Of a stretch of 42,891 nucleotides of DNA, positions 7,295 to 17,417 are shown piece after piece. Below the pieces are notes generated by a model. The model made no database searches. It was not told the DNA's origin and saw only the letters and a list, made by a program, of their open reading frames with translations. Numbering within the stretch: position 1 is the stretch's first letter; the number at the start of each line of letters is the position of its first letter. A program made the translations under genes and the position numbers. Location of the stretch: contig JASHQM010000113.1 in NCBI GenBank assembly GCA_030039165.1, forward strand, positions 1 to 42,891, given 5' to 3'. The stretch comes from Candidatus Sulfotelmatobacter sp. Its GTDB lineage: Bacteria; Acidobacteriota; Terriglobia; Terriglobales; Acidobacteriaceae.

Positions 7295-9739
7295 CTACTT
7301 TCCTGAAGCGCCTTGGGCTAGAGAGTGCGAGCCCGCTTCACGCTGGGCATGATGCACTTGTTTTACGGAATACATGCGGTGGTCGGCCTTGGCCAGGAGG
7401 GCTTCGACGTCGTAGCCATCTTCTGGGCAAAATGCAGTGCCGACGCTCAGCGAGATCATGTCCTGGCCGCAAATGTGCCGGCCGGCGTCGATAGCCGCCT
7501 GATTCAGCCTGACCGACTTCTCCTCCGCGGCTTCGGGGGTGAGCCCGGGAGCTGTTATGACAAATTCGTCGCCCCCCATGCGCGCCACGTAATCGTAGCC
7601 ACGGCACGCGTCGCGCAGCCGCGTGCTGAACTCGCGCAGAAGCTTGTCGCCCTCGAGGTGCCCGAAGGAATCGTTGATTTTCTTGAGGCCATCGATGTCG
7701 CAGACCATTACTGCCAGTGAAGTTTTCATGCGCCGGCAGCGCGCTACTTCCTGCGCCAGATGCACGAACAGCGAACGGGCGTTCGGCAATCCGGTGAGAA
7801 AGTCGGTAGTCGCGGAACTCTCGGCCTGCTGATACTTGAGTGCATTTTCCACAGAGATCGCGACTTTGGAAGCTACCGCGAGCAGAACCCGCAAGTGATC
7901 GGGGGTAAATGCGTCGGGAGTGGAGTGATACATGGCGAGGACGCCGACCACGCCATTCAGTCCTTGCAAGGGAACAGCTACCGCGGACGAAAGCAATGCG
8001 CGCTTGTCCGGATCGGCGGCGTAACCGACTTCGACCTGAGGATTGCCATTGACAATGGGCTTGCAGTTCTCGGCGACCCATCCGCACAGCCCTTCGCCGA
8101 CCCGAATTTTCAGGGAAGAAAGAACACGGAAGTTTTCGCCGCTCACCAGTTCGGGCAACAGCCAGCCGTTCCGATTGACGAACACGGCAATCGAGTCATA
8201 CGGAATCAACTTGCGCAGACGCATAGAAAGCACGGAAAGAGTCTCGCTCAAACTGAGCGAGTTGCCGAGGTCTTGGCTGAGATCGAACATAGCCTGCGCT
8301 TCCTGACGTGCCGAGGCAATCGAAGTCAAGAAATCGGACTCGCTTTGCGAATGATCATGAGTACGTTCGAATCCCGCGGCCGGGGCGAGCCCGCGTTCTA
8401 CGCGCACCTCGGCAGTGAATCCGCTTGGGGTGAACTCATCGTCCGACCGCTGCGCCAGATGTTCCAGTTCTTTATAGCGGCGCTCCAGAACCGCGACGAC
8501 GGTTGGATCGAACCATGTTCCCGCTTTTTCTTTCACGCGATCCATTGCTGTATCGAGTGGCATCGCGGGGCGATATTGCCGGTCGGAAGCCATCGCATCG
8601 AGGCAATCCACTACCGACAGAATTCGCGCTCCAATAGGAATTTCCGTGCCACTAAGCCCTGCGGGATATCCGGAACCATCCCAACGTTCATGGTGCGAGC
8701 GGACGATGGGCGCGACGGGATAAGGAAAGGCGACACGCTCGAGGATTTCTGCGCCCACCAGCGGATGTACTTTCATTTTGTCGAACTCTTCCGGCGTCAG
8801 CCGGCCCGGCTTGTTGATAATGTGTTCCGGCACGGCAAGCTTACCGATGTCATGCAGAAGCGCAGCGGCCCGGAGGGCTTCAAGTTCGTCAGTGGAGAGG
8901 CCTAGCTCTTTCGCGATTTCTACGGCATACGTGCGCACGCGTTGCAAATGCGTATGAGTCGTATGGTCCTTCGCCTCGATGGCGAGTGCGAGTGCCTCGA
9001 TTGTACGCATGTTAAGCGAGGCGATTTGCTCGACGTGGCGTTTTTCGATTTCCACCCGTTCCTTTTCAGCTTCGAGGCGCCCAAGATAGAGGCGATATGA
9101 GCGATAGACCCAATAGATGACCGGCAAAACCAGCAACGAGGTTTGCCACCCAGCCCGTTGATTGACAATTCCCACCAACCCTACAGCCGCCGCACCAACG
9201 AGATAGTAGGGGAAAGACCAGAAATAACACTCCGACCAAACCTTGCGGCTGGATTTGTTTTCCGTAAGCGCGATGACGACCGAAACCGGCAGAGTGTTGG
9301 CGAGGAAAAATACCAGGGCTGCAATCATCAGCATGAGCGGGCGGCTTCCGCTCATGCGGGAATACAACCAGTGGTAGCTCACGTAGCAAACCGCGCTGGC
9401 ATTGGACATCATGCCGAAAACGTTAAAAAGAACTTTGATGGGATCGGGACGGTTGCGGGCGTTCCACAGGCTCTGCACCAGAGTTGCGGTGCAGCCGATT
9501 ACGAGCGTTTCGGGCAGGCTCAGCTCCATTACGCCTAGGAGAATAAAGAGAAAATTCACCGACATGGTGCCGTCTATGCCCGGTAGTTGTACTTTGAGCG
9601 CGGAAGCCAGAATGGCGATTGCCAGATAACAGACGAACCGAGTGAGGTCACCCGAATGCCAGTGCCACAGCGCCGAGCAAAGCACCACCATCCCCAGCGA
9701 GACAGTGGCGCCGACAAAAATTTTCGTCGCAGTCGACAT
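7295..9739 (-). CDS. Membrane HD-GYP / GAF / GGDEF cyclic-di-GMP protein
   Basis: An 814-aa protein predicted both to break down and to make cyclic-di-GMP. The ATG at 9737-9739 is preferred; an in-frame start at 9808 would add 23 residues lacking hydrophobic character. Residues 1-215 hold about six to seven membrane helices, followed by a short coiled coil (about 218-245). The HD-GYP domain is at about 245-430, with HD at 296-297, HHERWDGSGYP at 349-359 and the DCLDAM metal site near 378. A GAF domain spans about 485-635. The GGDEF domain is at 640-800, with an intact GGDEF at 722-726 and an RxxD inhibitory site (R713-D716). Both catalytic motifs look complete, so net activity cannot be predicted. 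The gene heads the peptide-transporter operon. Confidence 0.92.
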   Translation of the reverse strand: MSTATKIFVGATVSLGMVVLCSALWHWHSGDLTRFVCYLAIAILASALKVQLPGIDGTMSVNFLFILLGVMELSLPETLVIGCTATLVQSLWNARNRPDPIKVLFNVFGMMSNASAVCYVSYHWLYSRMSGSRPLMLMIAALVFFLANTLPVSVVIALTENKSSRKVWSECYFWSFPYYLVGAAAVGLVGIVNQRAGWQTSLLVLPVIYWVYRSYRLYLGRLEAEKERVEIEKRHVEQIASLNMRTIEALALAIEAKDHTTHTHLQRVRTYAVEIAKELGLSTDELEALRAAALLHDIGKLAVPEHIINKPGRLTPEEFDKMKVHPLVGAEILERVAFPYPVAPIVRSHHERWDGSGYPAGLSGTEIPIGARILSVVDCLDAMASDRQYRPAMPLDTAMDRVKEKAGTWFDPTVVAVLERRYKELEHLAQRSDDEFTPSGFTAEVRVERGLAPAAGFERTHDHSQSESDFLTSIASARQEAQAMFDLSQDLGNSLSLSETLSVLSMRLRKLIPYDSIAVFVNRNGWLLPELVSGENFRVLSSLKIRVGEGLCGWVAENCKPIVNGNPQVEVGYAADPDKRALLSSAVAVPLQGLNGVVGVLAMYHSTPDAFTPDHLRVLLAVASKVAISVENALKYQQAESSATTDFLTGLPNARSLFVHLAQEVARCRRMKTSLAVMVCDIDGLKKINDSFGHLEGDKLLREFSTRLRDACRGYDYVARMGGDEFVITAPGLTPEAAEEKSVRLNQAAIDAGRHICGQDMISLSVGTAFCPEDGYDVEALLAKADHRMYSVKQVHHAQREAGSHSLAQGASGK

Positions 9740-9997
9740 CGGTCGTGCTTCTGTTTGTCCTACTGGGGAAGGCACCCCATGGCCGGTGGCATGGTTCGTT
9801 CCACGCACACTTCACCGGGAGTGTTCAGGAAATCCTAATAGCTGCTACAGCAGCTCCAGTAGCTTACTTACGTAACCTCGGCCAATGCCTTTCGCTGTTT
9901 GGGGGCTGAAAGGCGACAGTTCGATCACTCTCTGGCGATCACCCGTTACTTTGGTTATTGATTGCCCTCAGCAATTTCCTGATGCGGGCAAATCGGT
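9740..9997. promoter_or_regulatory. Divergent promoter region with perfect palindrome AGCTGCT-AC-AGCAGCT
   Basis: This 258-bp gap separates the HD-GYP/GGDEF operon (leftward) from the PilZ-sigma54 activator (rightward). It contains a perfect 7-bp inverted repeat with 2-bp spacer at 9840-9855, followed by a further half-like site (CAGTAGCT, about 9857-9864). No convincing -24/-12 (TGGC-TTGC) sigma-54 element or -35/-10 pair was found on either strand. An operator for one or both genes is an inference. Confidence 0.45.
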
Positions 9998-11824
9998 GTG
10001 TCAAGATCAACTCCAAACGGGGAAATGGTTCCAAAACAGCTCAATTCGCGGCTTCGGGAAGAGACCAGTGAGGAGCACCCGCTAGTGCCTGCTTTGCCGC
10101 CGTATTCCGCTACAAGCGATGGAACGGCAATTCTGCTTGCCGATGTGGACGGCCTGGTGACAGCTTGCAACCATGCTGCACAGAAGATTTTCGGCTGTAC
10201 GGCGAGGGAACTTATCGGGCGGCAGCTCACGATACTCATCTCACAGGAAGGCAAGGCAGCCCCGGAAGAGCGCAATTGCTTATCAACACTGCGCATGCAG
10301 GGACAATACCGCGCTTCGCATCTGATCCGTGGCCGCTCTGGCACAGGCATTGCCAACGACGTGTGCATTACGATGCTGCACGATGGTCATGACAAGCCCG
10401 CAGGAATGGTGGCGACACTGGTTGTCAGCGAGAAAAGCGCAGCGCATGAGAAAGAGCAACTTGGCGAAAGACAAGCAGGGGACGGGGACGAAACCGCGGA
10501 TACCACTTTCCGCGACCTGGATGGCACGAAACTCGTAGTCTCCAGTCCGGTGCTGCATAGGTTCATGCGTATGGTGGACCGCGTTGCTGGGCACACAGAA
10601 AGCGTTTTGATCACGGGAGAAACCGGAACCGGCAAGGAACTGATCGCGCGTAGCATTCACCAGTCGTCGCACCGGCGCAGCCGGCAATGGGTAGATATCA
10701 ATTGTGCCGCTCTCCCCGAGAACTTGGTCGAAAGCGAATTGTTCGGTTACGAAAAAGGCGCCTTCACCGGAGCAGACGCTTCCAGGGCAGGTCTTTTTGA
10801 GCTGGCGGATAAAGGCACTCTGTTTCTGGATGAAATTGGCGAACTACAATTGCAGACCCAGGTGAAGCTGTTGCGCGTGCTGGACGGATATCCGTTTTAT
10901 AGGTTGGGAGGCCACCGAAAAATTGATGTCGATGTCCGCATCGTCGCGGCCACCAATCAGGATCTCGACGCCGCCGTCGCCGCGGGACGCTTCCGGCAAG
11001 ATCTGTTTCATCGCCTCGGGCAGTTTCAACTTTGCGTTCCGCCGTTGCGGGAGAGGCCTGAAGACGTCATCGCGTTGGCGGAGCATTTCCTGCGGCTGAA
11101 GAATCAGGCTCGCTTTTTTGCGCCGGATGCGGTTTCGGAATTGCTTTCGTATCCATGGCCAGGTAACGTGCGCGAGTTGCGCAATCTGATTGCACGGGTT
11201 GCAGTAGAGTCGAACCAACCGGAAATTCAGAGAGCGCAAATCAGAGCTGCGATATCCGGCAATCCTGTGGCGCAGCGTCATGCGCCCTCCATACCGGTGG
11301 GTGATCTCGACAGCATGGAAGAGCAGATGATTATCCGCGCGCTAGAGCGCAGCGGAGGGCATCGCGCCCAGGCAGCCGAGCAGCTTGGCATCTCGCGCCG
11401 CACCCTGAGCCGCAAGCTGAAGGAATATAACATTAATGTCAATTCCAGCGAGGGCTCCAAGTCGCTGGGATCAATCAGCCTCGAACAGCAAAAATTCTTC
11501 CGCGCACGCATCCAGCTTGCGGTCACGCTGAAAAACCAGCAGGGCGAAGAAACCACCGTTCAGGGAGTGAACCTGAGCACGGGCGGCATGGGGCTGGACG
11601 GGTTGAAGGAACCGATGAAGTTTACGGGACTTTTGGATGTAAGTTTCCCCCTACCGGAGAGCGAGGCTGTCTTTCGCGCCAAGGCGCGCATTGTGTGGTT
11701 CGGCGGCGAAGGCCGTGTGGGACTTCGCTTTGCGGTTATCGATCCTGCCCTATTCGAGCAGTTACAACATTGGACGAATAAAAAAATGAAGGACGAAGGG
11801 TGGGAGTTGCCGCTGCAGGCCTGA
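9998..11824 (+). CDS. Sigma-54-dependent activator with PAS, AAA+, Fis-type HTH and C-terminal PilZ domain
   Basis: A 608-aa transcriptional activator. The start is GTG 9998; an ATG at 10025 is an alternative that removes only nine residues. A PAS domain (about 37-145: [23 protein letters not shown]) senses an unknown signal. The AAA+ domain has Walker A GETGTGKE (207-214), the sigma-54 contact loop GAFTGA (254-259), Walker [10 protein letters not shown] (274-282) and an arginine-finger region near 331-340. The Fis-type HTH is at about 455-476 ([19 protein letters not shown]). Residues 497-590 form a PilZ-like beta-barrel domain with the conserved NLSTGG (525-530). The basic RxxxR half of the c-di-GMP site is not clearly intact (KFFRAR, 499-504). 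The fusion suggests, but does not prove, c-di-GMP input. Confidence 0.93.
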   Translation: MSRSTPNGEMVPKQLNSRLREETSEEHPLVPALPPYSATSDGTAILLADVDGLVTACNHAAQKIFGCTARELIGRQLTILISQEGKAAPEERNCLSTLRMQGQYRASHLIRGRSGTGIANDVCITMLHDGHDKPAGMVATLVVSEKSAAHEKEQLGERQAGDGDETADTTFRDLDGTKLVVSSPVLHRFMRMVDRVAGHTESVLITGETGTGKELIARSIHQSSHRRSRQWVDINCAALPENLVESELFGYEKGAFTGADASRAGLFELADKGTLFLDEIGELQLQTQVKLLRVLDGYPFYRLGGHRKIDVDVRIVAATNQDLDAAVAAGRFRQDLFHRLGQFQLCVPPLRERPEDVIALAEHFLRLKNQARFFAPDAVSELLSYPWPGNVRELRNLIARVAVESNQPEIQRAQIRAAISGNPVAQRHAPSIPVGDLDSMEEQMIIRALERSGGHRAQAAEQLGISRRTLSRKLKEYNINVNSSEGSKSLGSISLEQQKFFRARIQLAVTLKNQQGEETTVQGVNLSTGGMGLDGLKEPMKFTGLLDVSFPLPESEAVFRAKARIVWFGGEGRVGLRFAVIDPALFEQLQHWTNKKMKDEGWELPLQA

Positions 11825-11899
11825 GGGTGCTATTCGGGATTTCCGGCGAGCGACAACCTCGCTACATGAGCAGAAGCTGACTGATCCTTCCAAAAAACC

Positions 11900-12460
11900 T
11901 CACTCGCTCCTGCTCGCCGATTGTTTCGAATCCGTTTTCTTCCTGTGCTTCGTCGCCTCTTCCTGATCCGCCAACAGCTTTTTGTGATCCTCTGCTGAGC
12001 TATCGACCGTTTCCAGTGCAGTCGACAGAACGAACTCATATTGGCTTGCTTCCTCCGGTGTGACGCCGGCGGCGTCTTTCAAAGCGCGAAGCTTAGCCTG
12101 AAACTCGGTATCCGCATCAATAATCGTCTTCAGCGGCTTACGGATATCGTCCCTGCGATCGATGTACGTGTCGATGTTGTCGTTCAATTCGTCATAGATG
12201 GCGGTGAAGTCATCGAGCTTGTCGTGAGTCTGCCGAGCGCGATCTTTGATTTTGGGATCGTTGCGCATTTGTTCCATGGCCAGGAGGCGGGCGCGTGCAA
12301 ATTTCACATAGAGGGTGAGGCGCTGTTGCGGTTCCCAACTTGCGTCGCGAATCTGATCAATTTCCGGTTGGGTGAGAGGATCTTCACGGTGCTGGGCATG
12401 GCATATTGCGAATGTGAACAGCAAAGAGCAAACGAGAGCCGGTAAGAAATGGCTTTTCAT
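11900..12460 (-). CDS. Secreted helical hypothetical protein, 186 aa
   Basis: An N-terminal signal peptide (about residues 1-22, LVCSLLFTFAICHAQ) suggests export to the periplasm. The remainder is strongly charged, Glu/Asp/Lys/Arg/Gln-rich and almost certainly alpha-helical (RLTLYVKFARARLLAMEQMR, DKLDDFTAIYDELNDNIDTYIDRRDD). It has a Lys/Arg/Ser tail and no cysteine in the mature part. The start overlaps the stop of the preceding gene as ATGA, so the two are translationally coupled. I do not recognise a family. The pairing with a second secreted helical protein and a TPR protein suggests an envelope complex, which is inference only. The C-terminal end is convergent with the PilZ activator. 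Confidence 0.8.
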   Translation of the reverse strand: MKSHFLPALVCSLLFTFAICHAQHREDPLTQPEIDQIRDASWEPQQRLTLYVKFARARLLAMEQMRNDPKIKDRARQTHDKLDDFTAIYDELNDNIDTYIDRRDDIRKPLKTIIDADTEFQAKLRALKDAAGVTPEEASQYEFVLSTALETVDSSAEDHKKLLADQEEATKHRKKTDSKQSASRSE

Positions 12461-12924
12461 TTTTTGTTGCCCTCGGGGAACATAGCTGCCAACAGATCGT
12501 CGCGAACGCGTTGCAGACGGTCGATCGTACTCTGCACTTCAGCTTGATCGTCAAACGCAACCGAATGCTTTAGATCGGTGAGCTTGCGCACCATCTTGCG
12601 GACGGCGATCTCGCTTTTCTTTTCGTGTTTGCGGGTTTGAATAGAATAATCGCGCGCCAACTCTGCGAATGTCGCTACGTCGGTCAAAGCAGCTTTTGCG
12701 TGCTGACCATCGCCTGACCTGTAGAGGCGATCCGCCTCGCGCAGCTGCAGCTCAGATAATTGGATGCAGAGCGGAACACGGTCGGCGAGCCCAGCCTTGG
12801 AGATTTTTTCCTTGAGCTCGCTCACGGTTGGCTGATGACTATCGGCCACGGTGAAAGGGGTAAGCAGCGCGCATGCCGTGGCTGCCAGCGCCAATCGGCG
12901 CAATCGTGAAGGGTTCAAGCGCAT
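12457..12924 (-). CDS. Secreted helical hypothetical protein, 155 aa
   Basis: The signal peptide occupies about residues 1-27 (LALAATACALLTPFTVADS), so the product is predicted to be periplasmic. The mature part is helical and charged (VSELKEKISKAGLADRVPL, QLSELQLREADRLYRSGDG, VRKLTDLKHSVAFDDQAEVQ). The segment LYRSGDGQHAKAALTDVATFAELARDYS resembles a single TPR-like helical hairpin, but I cannot assign it with confidence. It starts 9 bp after the TPR gene's stop and overlaps the next gene by 4 bp, so it is the middle member of a coupled trio. Function is unknown. Confidence 0.8.
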   Translation of the reverse strand: MRLNPSRLRRLALAATACALLTPFTVADSHQPTVSELKEKISKAGLADRVPLCIQLSELQLREADRLYRSGDGQHAKAALTDVATFAELARDYSIQTRKHEKKSEIAVRKMVRKLTDLKHSVAFDDQAEVQSTIDRLQRVRDDLLAAMFPEGNKK

Positions 12925-12933
12925 TTGTTCCCG

Positions 12934-14328
12934 CTATTTCTTCGGTGAGATGGCAATCAGACGGTGCTGCGCCTGCCACTCTTGATCAGGATACTGCCCG
13001 TTGGCGCTCTTGAGGAAGAGGCGATAATTCTCCGCGGCTTTTTTGAAATCCTTCAAATGATCATAGGCGGAAGCGCGCATGAAATATGTGATCGCCGTCT
13101 CAGGCAAGAATTTCAGCCTTTGGTCCAGTGAGCGCAGGACCAGCGGATAATCCTTGTTCTCTCCAGCGGCGAAGGCGAGATCGCCGTAGGCTTCACCGAA
13201 CTCCGGTTTGAGCTTCAGCACGGTCAGAAACTCCTGCTGCGCCTCGAGAAACTTCTTTCGCTGTAGCAAAACTTGTCCGAGCCGGCGATGAAGGTAAGCC
13301 GAATCGGGATGAACCTGGATCAGTTCACGGTAGGCGGTTTCGGCAAGCTCGTTCTTGCCCGCATCGGCACATATATCGGCAAAATCGCGTTGTGCGGCAT
13401 CGTCATGCGGCGCCAGCTTGAGACCTGATTGCATTTCCGCGATCGCGGTGTCGGCGTTCCCCTCGGCAGCAAGGACGCGGCCAAGCTGAAGATGAATTTC
13501 CGCTGAGTCCGGGTGTGACGCCACCAACTTGCGCAAGTAGTCCTCCGCCTCGGGAAAGCGGCGGGCGCGCATGTAGAGATTGACAAGGCAGGTCATTGCA
13601 TCGACGGACTGCGGATCAAGCGCAAGCGCGTGCTTGTATTCAGCTTCCGCTTGAGGGTACTCGTCCTGGTGTTCGAGCAGCACGCCCGCGGAAATGTAGG
13701 GTTCTGCCTCACTCGGCTGAAGAGCGGCAGCTTTTTTGTAGTCAGCCAGAGCCTCATCGGGATTGCTCGTGGCAACTACCTGTCCAAGCGAGAGCCACGC
13801 CCGGTATTGGCCTTCTTCTGGGTGACTGGAGGGCTTGAGCTGAGTTGCTGCTCGCAAAAATTGCTCAGCGTCCGGCTTTCCAAACTTCGCCAGTTGCAGG
13901 CCCAGGTTCAGATTCGACTCGAAGACGCTTGGCTTGGCGTCGACCGACTTGCGATAGGCGGCAATGGAAGCATCCAGCTTGCCGAGCGCATTTTCGACAT
14001 AGCCGAGATCGAACCAGGCAACATAGGAAGCAGAGTCGTGCTCGACGAATTTGCGTAAAAGAGACTCGGCAGAAAAATAGTCTTGCTTATCGATGGCGGC
14101 TTCGGCTTCGGTAAGTTCGGGTGGTTCGGAATCATCCTCCAAGGGAACCTGCACATAATGCCCGGAGTGATGACCCCGTGAAGAAGACTCGCCCTGGGAT
14201 TGAGGTTGCGAGGGAGCGGAATCCTGAGCAGGAGCGGTGCTCTGCGCAGAAGAAAACAACCACGTGCTGAGCGACAACACGCACGCCAGAACAAACTTAA
14301 TCGCCCGCCTTGGAACGCGATGCTCCAT
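12934..14328 (-). CDS. Exported TPR-repeat protein
   Basis: A 464-aa protein made mostly of tetratricopeptide repeats (at least eight, from about residue 75 to the end). Examples are SYVAWFDLGYVENALGKLDA, EAEPYISAGVLLEHQDEYPQ, AEIHLQLGRVLAAEGNADTA and AYLHRRLGQVLLQRKKFLEA. The N-terminus [20 protein letters not shown]...SSAQ is a signal peptide or single anchor, followed by a Ser/Gln/Pro-rich linker. ATG 14326-14328 is preferred, with AGAGG just upstream; a start at 14364 would add 12 residues ahead of the signal peptide. The gene overlaps the end of uvrA by about 30 bp, so it is read from the same transcript. TPR proteins scaffold protein complexes. The partner is probably the two small secreted proteins that follow (inference). 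Confidence 0.9.
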   Translation of the reverse strand: MEHRVPRRAIKFVLACVLSLSTWLFSSAQSTAPAQDSAPSQPQSQGESSSRGHHSGHYVQVPLEDDSEPPELTEAEAAIDKQDYFSAESLLRKFVEHDSASYVAWFDLGYVENALGKLDASIAAYRKSVDAKPSVFESNLNLGLQLAKFGKPDAEQFLRAATQLKPSSHPEEGQYRAWLSLGQVVATSNPDEALADYKKAAALQPSEAEPYISAGVLLEHQDEYPQAEAEYKHALALDPQSVDAMTCLVNLYMRARRFPEAEDYLRKLVASHPDSAEIHLQLGRVLAAEGNADTAIAEMQSGLKLAPHDDAAQRDFADICADAGKNELAETAYRELIQVHPDSAYLHRRLGQVLLQRKKFLEAQQEFLTVLKLKPEFGEAYGDLAFAAGENKDYPLVLRSLDQRLKFLPETAITYFMRASAYDHLKDFKKAAENYRLFLKSANGQYPDQEWQAQHRLIAISPKK

Positions 14329-17269
14329 TGCCTCTGCCCGTCCCGGTTCCTGTGCCATTGCCATTCAGCACTCGCGCCAGATATTTTCCAGTGTACGACC
14401 CCGGGAGCTTGGCAATCGCCTCCGGCGGGCCCACACCGACGATTTTTCCGCCGCGCGATCCGCCCTCCGGTCCGAGGTCGATCACCCAGTCGGCAGTTTT
14501 GATCACTTCCAGATTATGCTCGATGACGAGAATGGAGCCCCCGGCCTCAATGAGGCGGCGAAAGGCAGCCAGCAGCTTGCTAACGTCGTCGAAATGCAGC
14601 CCGGTGGTTGGCTCATCGAAGATGTAGAGTAAATGACGCTTGCGGCGCGGTTCGTCGGCCGAGGCGGTGCTGGCTCTTCCAATCTCACGCGCGGCAGGTT
14701 GCAAGTGCGCGGCCAGCTTCATGCGCTGGGCCTCGCCGCCAGAAAGGGTTGTCGCTGATTGTCCCAGCCGCAGATATCCCAGGCCGACTTCGTCGAGCAC
14801 CCGCAGTTTCTCAGTGATTTTGGGCGCTTCGGCAAAAAATCTCAACGCTTCCTTCACGGTGAGATTCAGCACTTCATGAATGTTCTTGCCGCGATATCGA
14901 ACCTCCAGCACCTCCGGTTTGTAACGCGTGCCCTTGCACTCTTCGCAGATCAGTTCCACGTCGGCGAGAAATTGCATCTCGACCGTAACCGTGCCGTCGC
15001 CCTGGCAGGTTTCGCAGCGGCCGCCGGGAATATTGAAGGAGAAATGTCCTGACGCGAAGCCGCGCTTCTTCGCTTCCGGCATGGAGGCGAACAGATCGCG
15101 GATGGCGTCAAAGGCTTTGATGTAAGTAATGGGATTTGAGCGCGGCGTGCGGCCAATGGGCGATTGATCGACCAGCACAACTTCGTCGATGTATTGGTCG
15201 CCGGTGAGGTTTTCCCAAGAAGCGGCTCCAACCACCGTACCCGGCTGTTTCTTTGCTTCCGCCAGCGCCCGATACAACACCTGATGCAATAAGGTCGATT
15301 TGCCCGAGCCGGAGACTCCGGTAATCGCAACCAGCATTCCTAGCGGAATACAGATGTCAACTCCCTTGAGATTGTTGGCGCGCACACCTTGGATTCTGAT
15401 CTGCTGCGACCCAGGATGACGCCGCACCGCCGGTACCTGAATGCTCAAATCCTCGGCCAGATAGCGTCCGGTCAGGGATGCTGGATCATGCATGACTTCT
15501 TCGTATGTTCCTGCCGCCACCAGCTTCCCGCCGTGTTCGCCCGCTCCGGGGCCGAGATCGAGAATGCGATCGGCCATCCGCATGATGTCGGGATCGTGCT
15601 CTACGACGAGAATCGTATTGCCCAGATCGCGGAGATTAAGCAGAATGTTTATCAGCCGGTGCGTATCCCGTGTGTGCAGGCCGATGGAAGGCTCATCGAG
15701 CACGTACAGCGTTCCCACGAGGCGCGAGCCGAGGGCAGTCGCAAGTTGGATACGCTGCGCCTCACCGCCCGACAGCGTCGACGACAAACGGTCCAGCGTG
15801 AGGTATTCCAATCCTACATCGTTCAAGAAGCGCAGCCGCTCCCGGATTTCCTGCAGTAGCCGCTCGGCGATTTCCGCTTCTTCCGGATTGAGCTGCAGTG
15901 CGGCGAAAAACGCCGCCGCGTCTTCCACGGTCATGGAACAGACTTCGCAAAGATTCTTACCGTTGATTTTCACCTGCCGCGCTTCCAGCCGCAGACGCGA
16001 TCCCTGGCATTCGGGACACGTGGCATACCCGCGATAGCGGCTCAAAAACACGCGAATGTGCAACTTGTACTTCTTGCGCTCGAGATACTGGAAGAATCCG
16101 CGAACACCCGGAAAATCCTCATCGCCGCCGAGAATCAGATTCTGCTGACCTTCGTCCAGCTCAACCCAAGGTACGTCGAGAGGAATGTCCTTGTGTTTGG
16201 CGAACCGCTTCATCTCGGTGAACAATGGGCGGTATTTTGGCTTGTTCCAGGGATCAATGGCGCCATCGGCTAACGACTTCATGGGATCGGGAATCACCAG
16301 GCTGAGATCGAAGTCAATGGTGTTGCCGAAGCCCTGACACCGCGGACACGCGCCATACGGGTTGTTAAACGAGAAGAGCCTCGGTTCGGGCTCTTCATAG
16401 CGCAGATTGCAAGTTTTACACTCGAAGCGTTGCGCGAAACGCAATTGCCGCGCGCGGCGATCGTTCTGCAGAGGAAGATCAAAAATTACTTCGCCCGATT
16501 CGCGGTATGCAGTCTCAATCGCATCGACAATGCGCGAGCGCGACTCACCGGACATTGTGAGGCGGTCTACAAGTATGAATGCAGGCTGATCGAAGCGGAT
16601 ATCGAGCAGAGATTCCGGCGTGGAAAACTCGAAGACGTTGCCCGATTGATAGAGCCGGTTGAATCCGCCTTTGCGCAAGTCGAAAAGCCTGATTTTGAAC
16701 TGGTCGGTCAGCCCAGTTTGTGCAGAGACGGTTTTCTTGCTAGGGCGCCGAGGCTTCTTTTTTGCCTCCTCCGAGGTCGAGGCAGGCTGCAAAGGAAAAA
16801 GAACCTGCATCCTCGTTCCAGGATCGAGCGCCAGCACGGCATCGGCGACTTCATCGACCGTATCTTTCTTTACTTCCTGCCCGCACTTCATGCAATAGGT
16901 GCGGCCGATGCGCGCGAAAAGCAGCCGCAGATAGTCGTAGATTTCGGTCGCAGTAGCAACGGTCGATCGTGGATTACGGGTGGTATTCTTCTGCCGGATA
17001 GCGACCGCAGGTGCGATGCCATCGATGGAATCGACCTCGGGCTTCTCAATGCGTTCCAGAAACTGCCGCGCATAGGCCGAGAGCGACTCGACGTATCGGC
17101 GCTGGCCTTCGGCGTAAATTGTGTCGAAAGCAAGAGAAGACTTGCCCGAGCCCGAGACGCCGGTGACCACGGTCAGAGTATTGTGCGGAATCTCAAAATC
17201 GACGTTCTTGAGGTTGTGCACACGGGCGCCGCGGACGGTAATGCTTGCAGTGGATAGCGACTCAGACAT
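14297..17269 (-). CDS. uvrA: Excinuclease ABC subunit A (UvrA)
   Basis: UvrA is the damage-recognition ATPase of nucleotide excision repair. The 990-aa protein has two ABC modules: Walker [10 protein letters not shown] (about residue 37) and GVSGSGKST, with signatures LSGGEAQRI and LSGGEAQRM. It has a zinc module CKTC...CPRC in the first half and CETC...CEEC in the second. The length is typical despite two short Lys/Arg/Ser/Ala-rich inserts, one after [19 protein letters not shown] and one before [14 protein letters not shown] 17267-17269 (MSESLST) is preferred over a TTG 18 bp upstream. A -10-like TATAAT lies at 17338-17343 on this strand without a clear -35. uvrC is in the same window (33021-35000) but in a separate unit. 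Confidence 0.97.
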   Translation of the reverse strand: MSESLSTASITVRGARVHNLKNVDFEIPHNTLTVVTGVSGSGKSSLAFDTIYAEGQRRYVESLSAYARQFLERIEKPEVDSIDGIAPAVAIRQKNTTRNPRSTVATATEIYDYLRLLFARIGRTYCMKCGQEVKKDTVDEVADAVLALDPGTRMQVLFPLQPASTSEEAKKKPRRPSKKTVSAQTGLTDQFKIRLFDLRKGGFNRLYQSGNVFEFSTPESLLDIRFDQPAFILVDRLTMSGESRSRIVDAIETAYRESGEVIFDLPLQNDRRARQLRFAQRFECKTCNLRYEEPEPRLFSFNNPYGACPRCQGFGNTIDFDLSLVIPDPMKSLADGAIDPWNKPKYRPLFTEMKRFAKHKDIPLDVPWVELDEGQQNLILGGDEDFPGVRGFFQYLERKKYKLHIRVFLSRYRGYATCPECQGSRLRLEARQVKINGKNLCEVCSMTVEDAAAFFAALQLNPEEAEIAERLLQEIRERLRFLNDVGLEYLTLDRLSSTLSGGEAQRIQLATALGSRLVGTLYVLDEPSIGLHTRDTHRLINILLNLRDLGNTILVVEHDPDIMRMADRILDLGPGAGEHGGKLVAAGTYEEVMHDPASLTGRYLAEDLSIQVPAVRRHPGSQQIRIQGVRANNLKGVDICIPLGMLVAITGVSGSGKSTLLHQVLYRALAEAKKQPGTVVGAASWENLTGDQYIDEVVLVDQSPIGRTPRSNPITYIKAFDAIRDLFASMPEAKKRGFASGHFSFNIPGGRCETCQGDGTVTVEMQFLADVELICEECKGTRYKPEVLEVRYRGKNIHEVLNLTVKEALRFFAEAPKITEKLRVLDEVGLGYLRLGQSATTLSGGEAQRMKLAAHLQPAAREIGRASTASADEPRRKRHLLYIFDEPTTGLHFDDVSKLLAAFRRLIEAGGSILVIEHNLEVIKTADWVIDLGPEGGSRGGKIVGVGPPEAIAKLPGSYTGKYLARVLNGNGTGTGTGRGNGASRSKAGD

Positions 17270-17417
17270 CGGGAGTTGACGCGGCAAACCATTCTCTAGC
17301 CTTGCCGATAGGGTCGGAAGAGGCTGCCGAATCTTCTATTATAAAGCAGCAGTGGTGGGTGATCCGAATGCGGATGCACAACGAGCACTGAATAACACGG
17401 GGTAAACCGGAGGAAAG

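Noticed and set aside
7760..8905. 381-codon open frame on the plus strand opposite the HD-GYP/GGDEF gene
   Set aside because: It lies entirely antisense to a gene with intact catalytic motifs. Its composition (Arg/His/Gly rich, no domain) is that of a shadow frame in GC-rich DNA.
9740..9997. Search for a sigma-54 (-24/-12) promoter beside the sigma-54 activator
   Set aside because: A TGGC at about 9941 lacks a properly spaced TTGC, so I do not call a sigma-54 promoter here.
16430..17257. 275-codon open frame antisense to uvrA
   Set aside because: It overlaps the conserved first half of UvrA, has no recognisable domain or ribosome site, and is explained as a shadow of uvrA codon bias.
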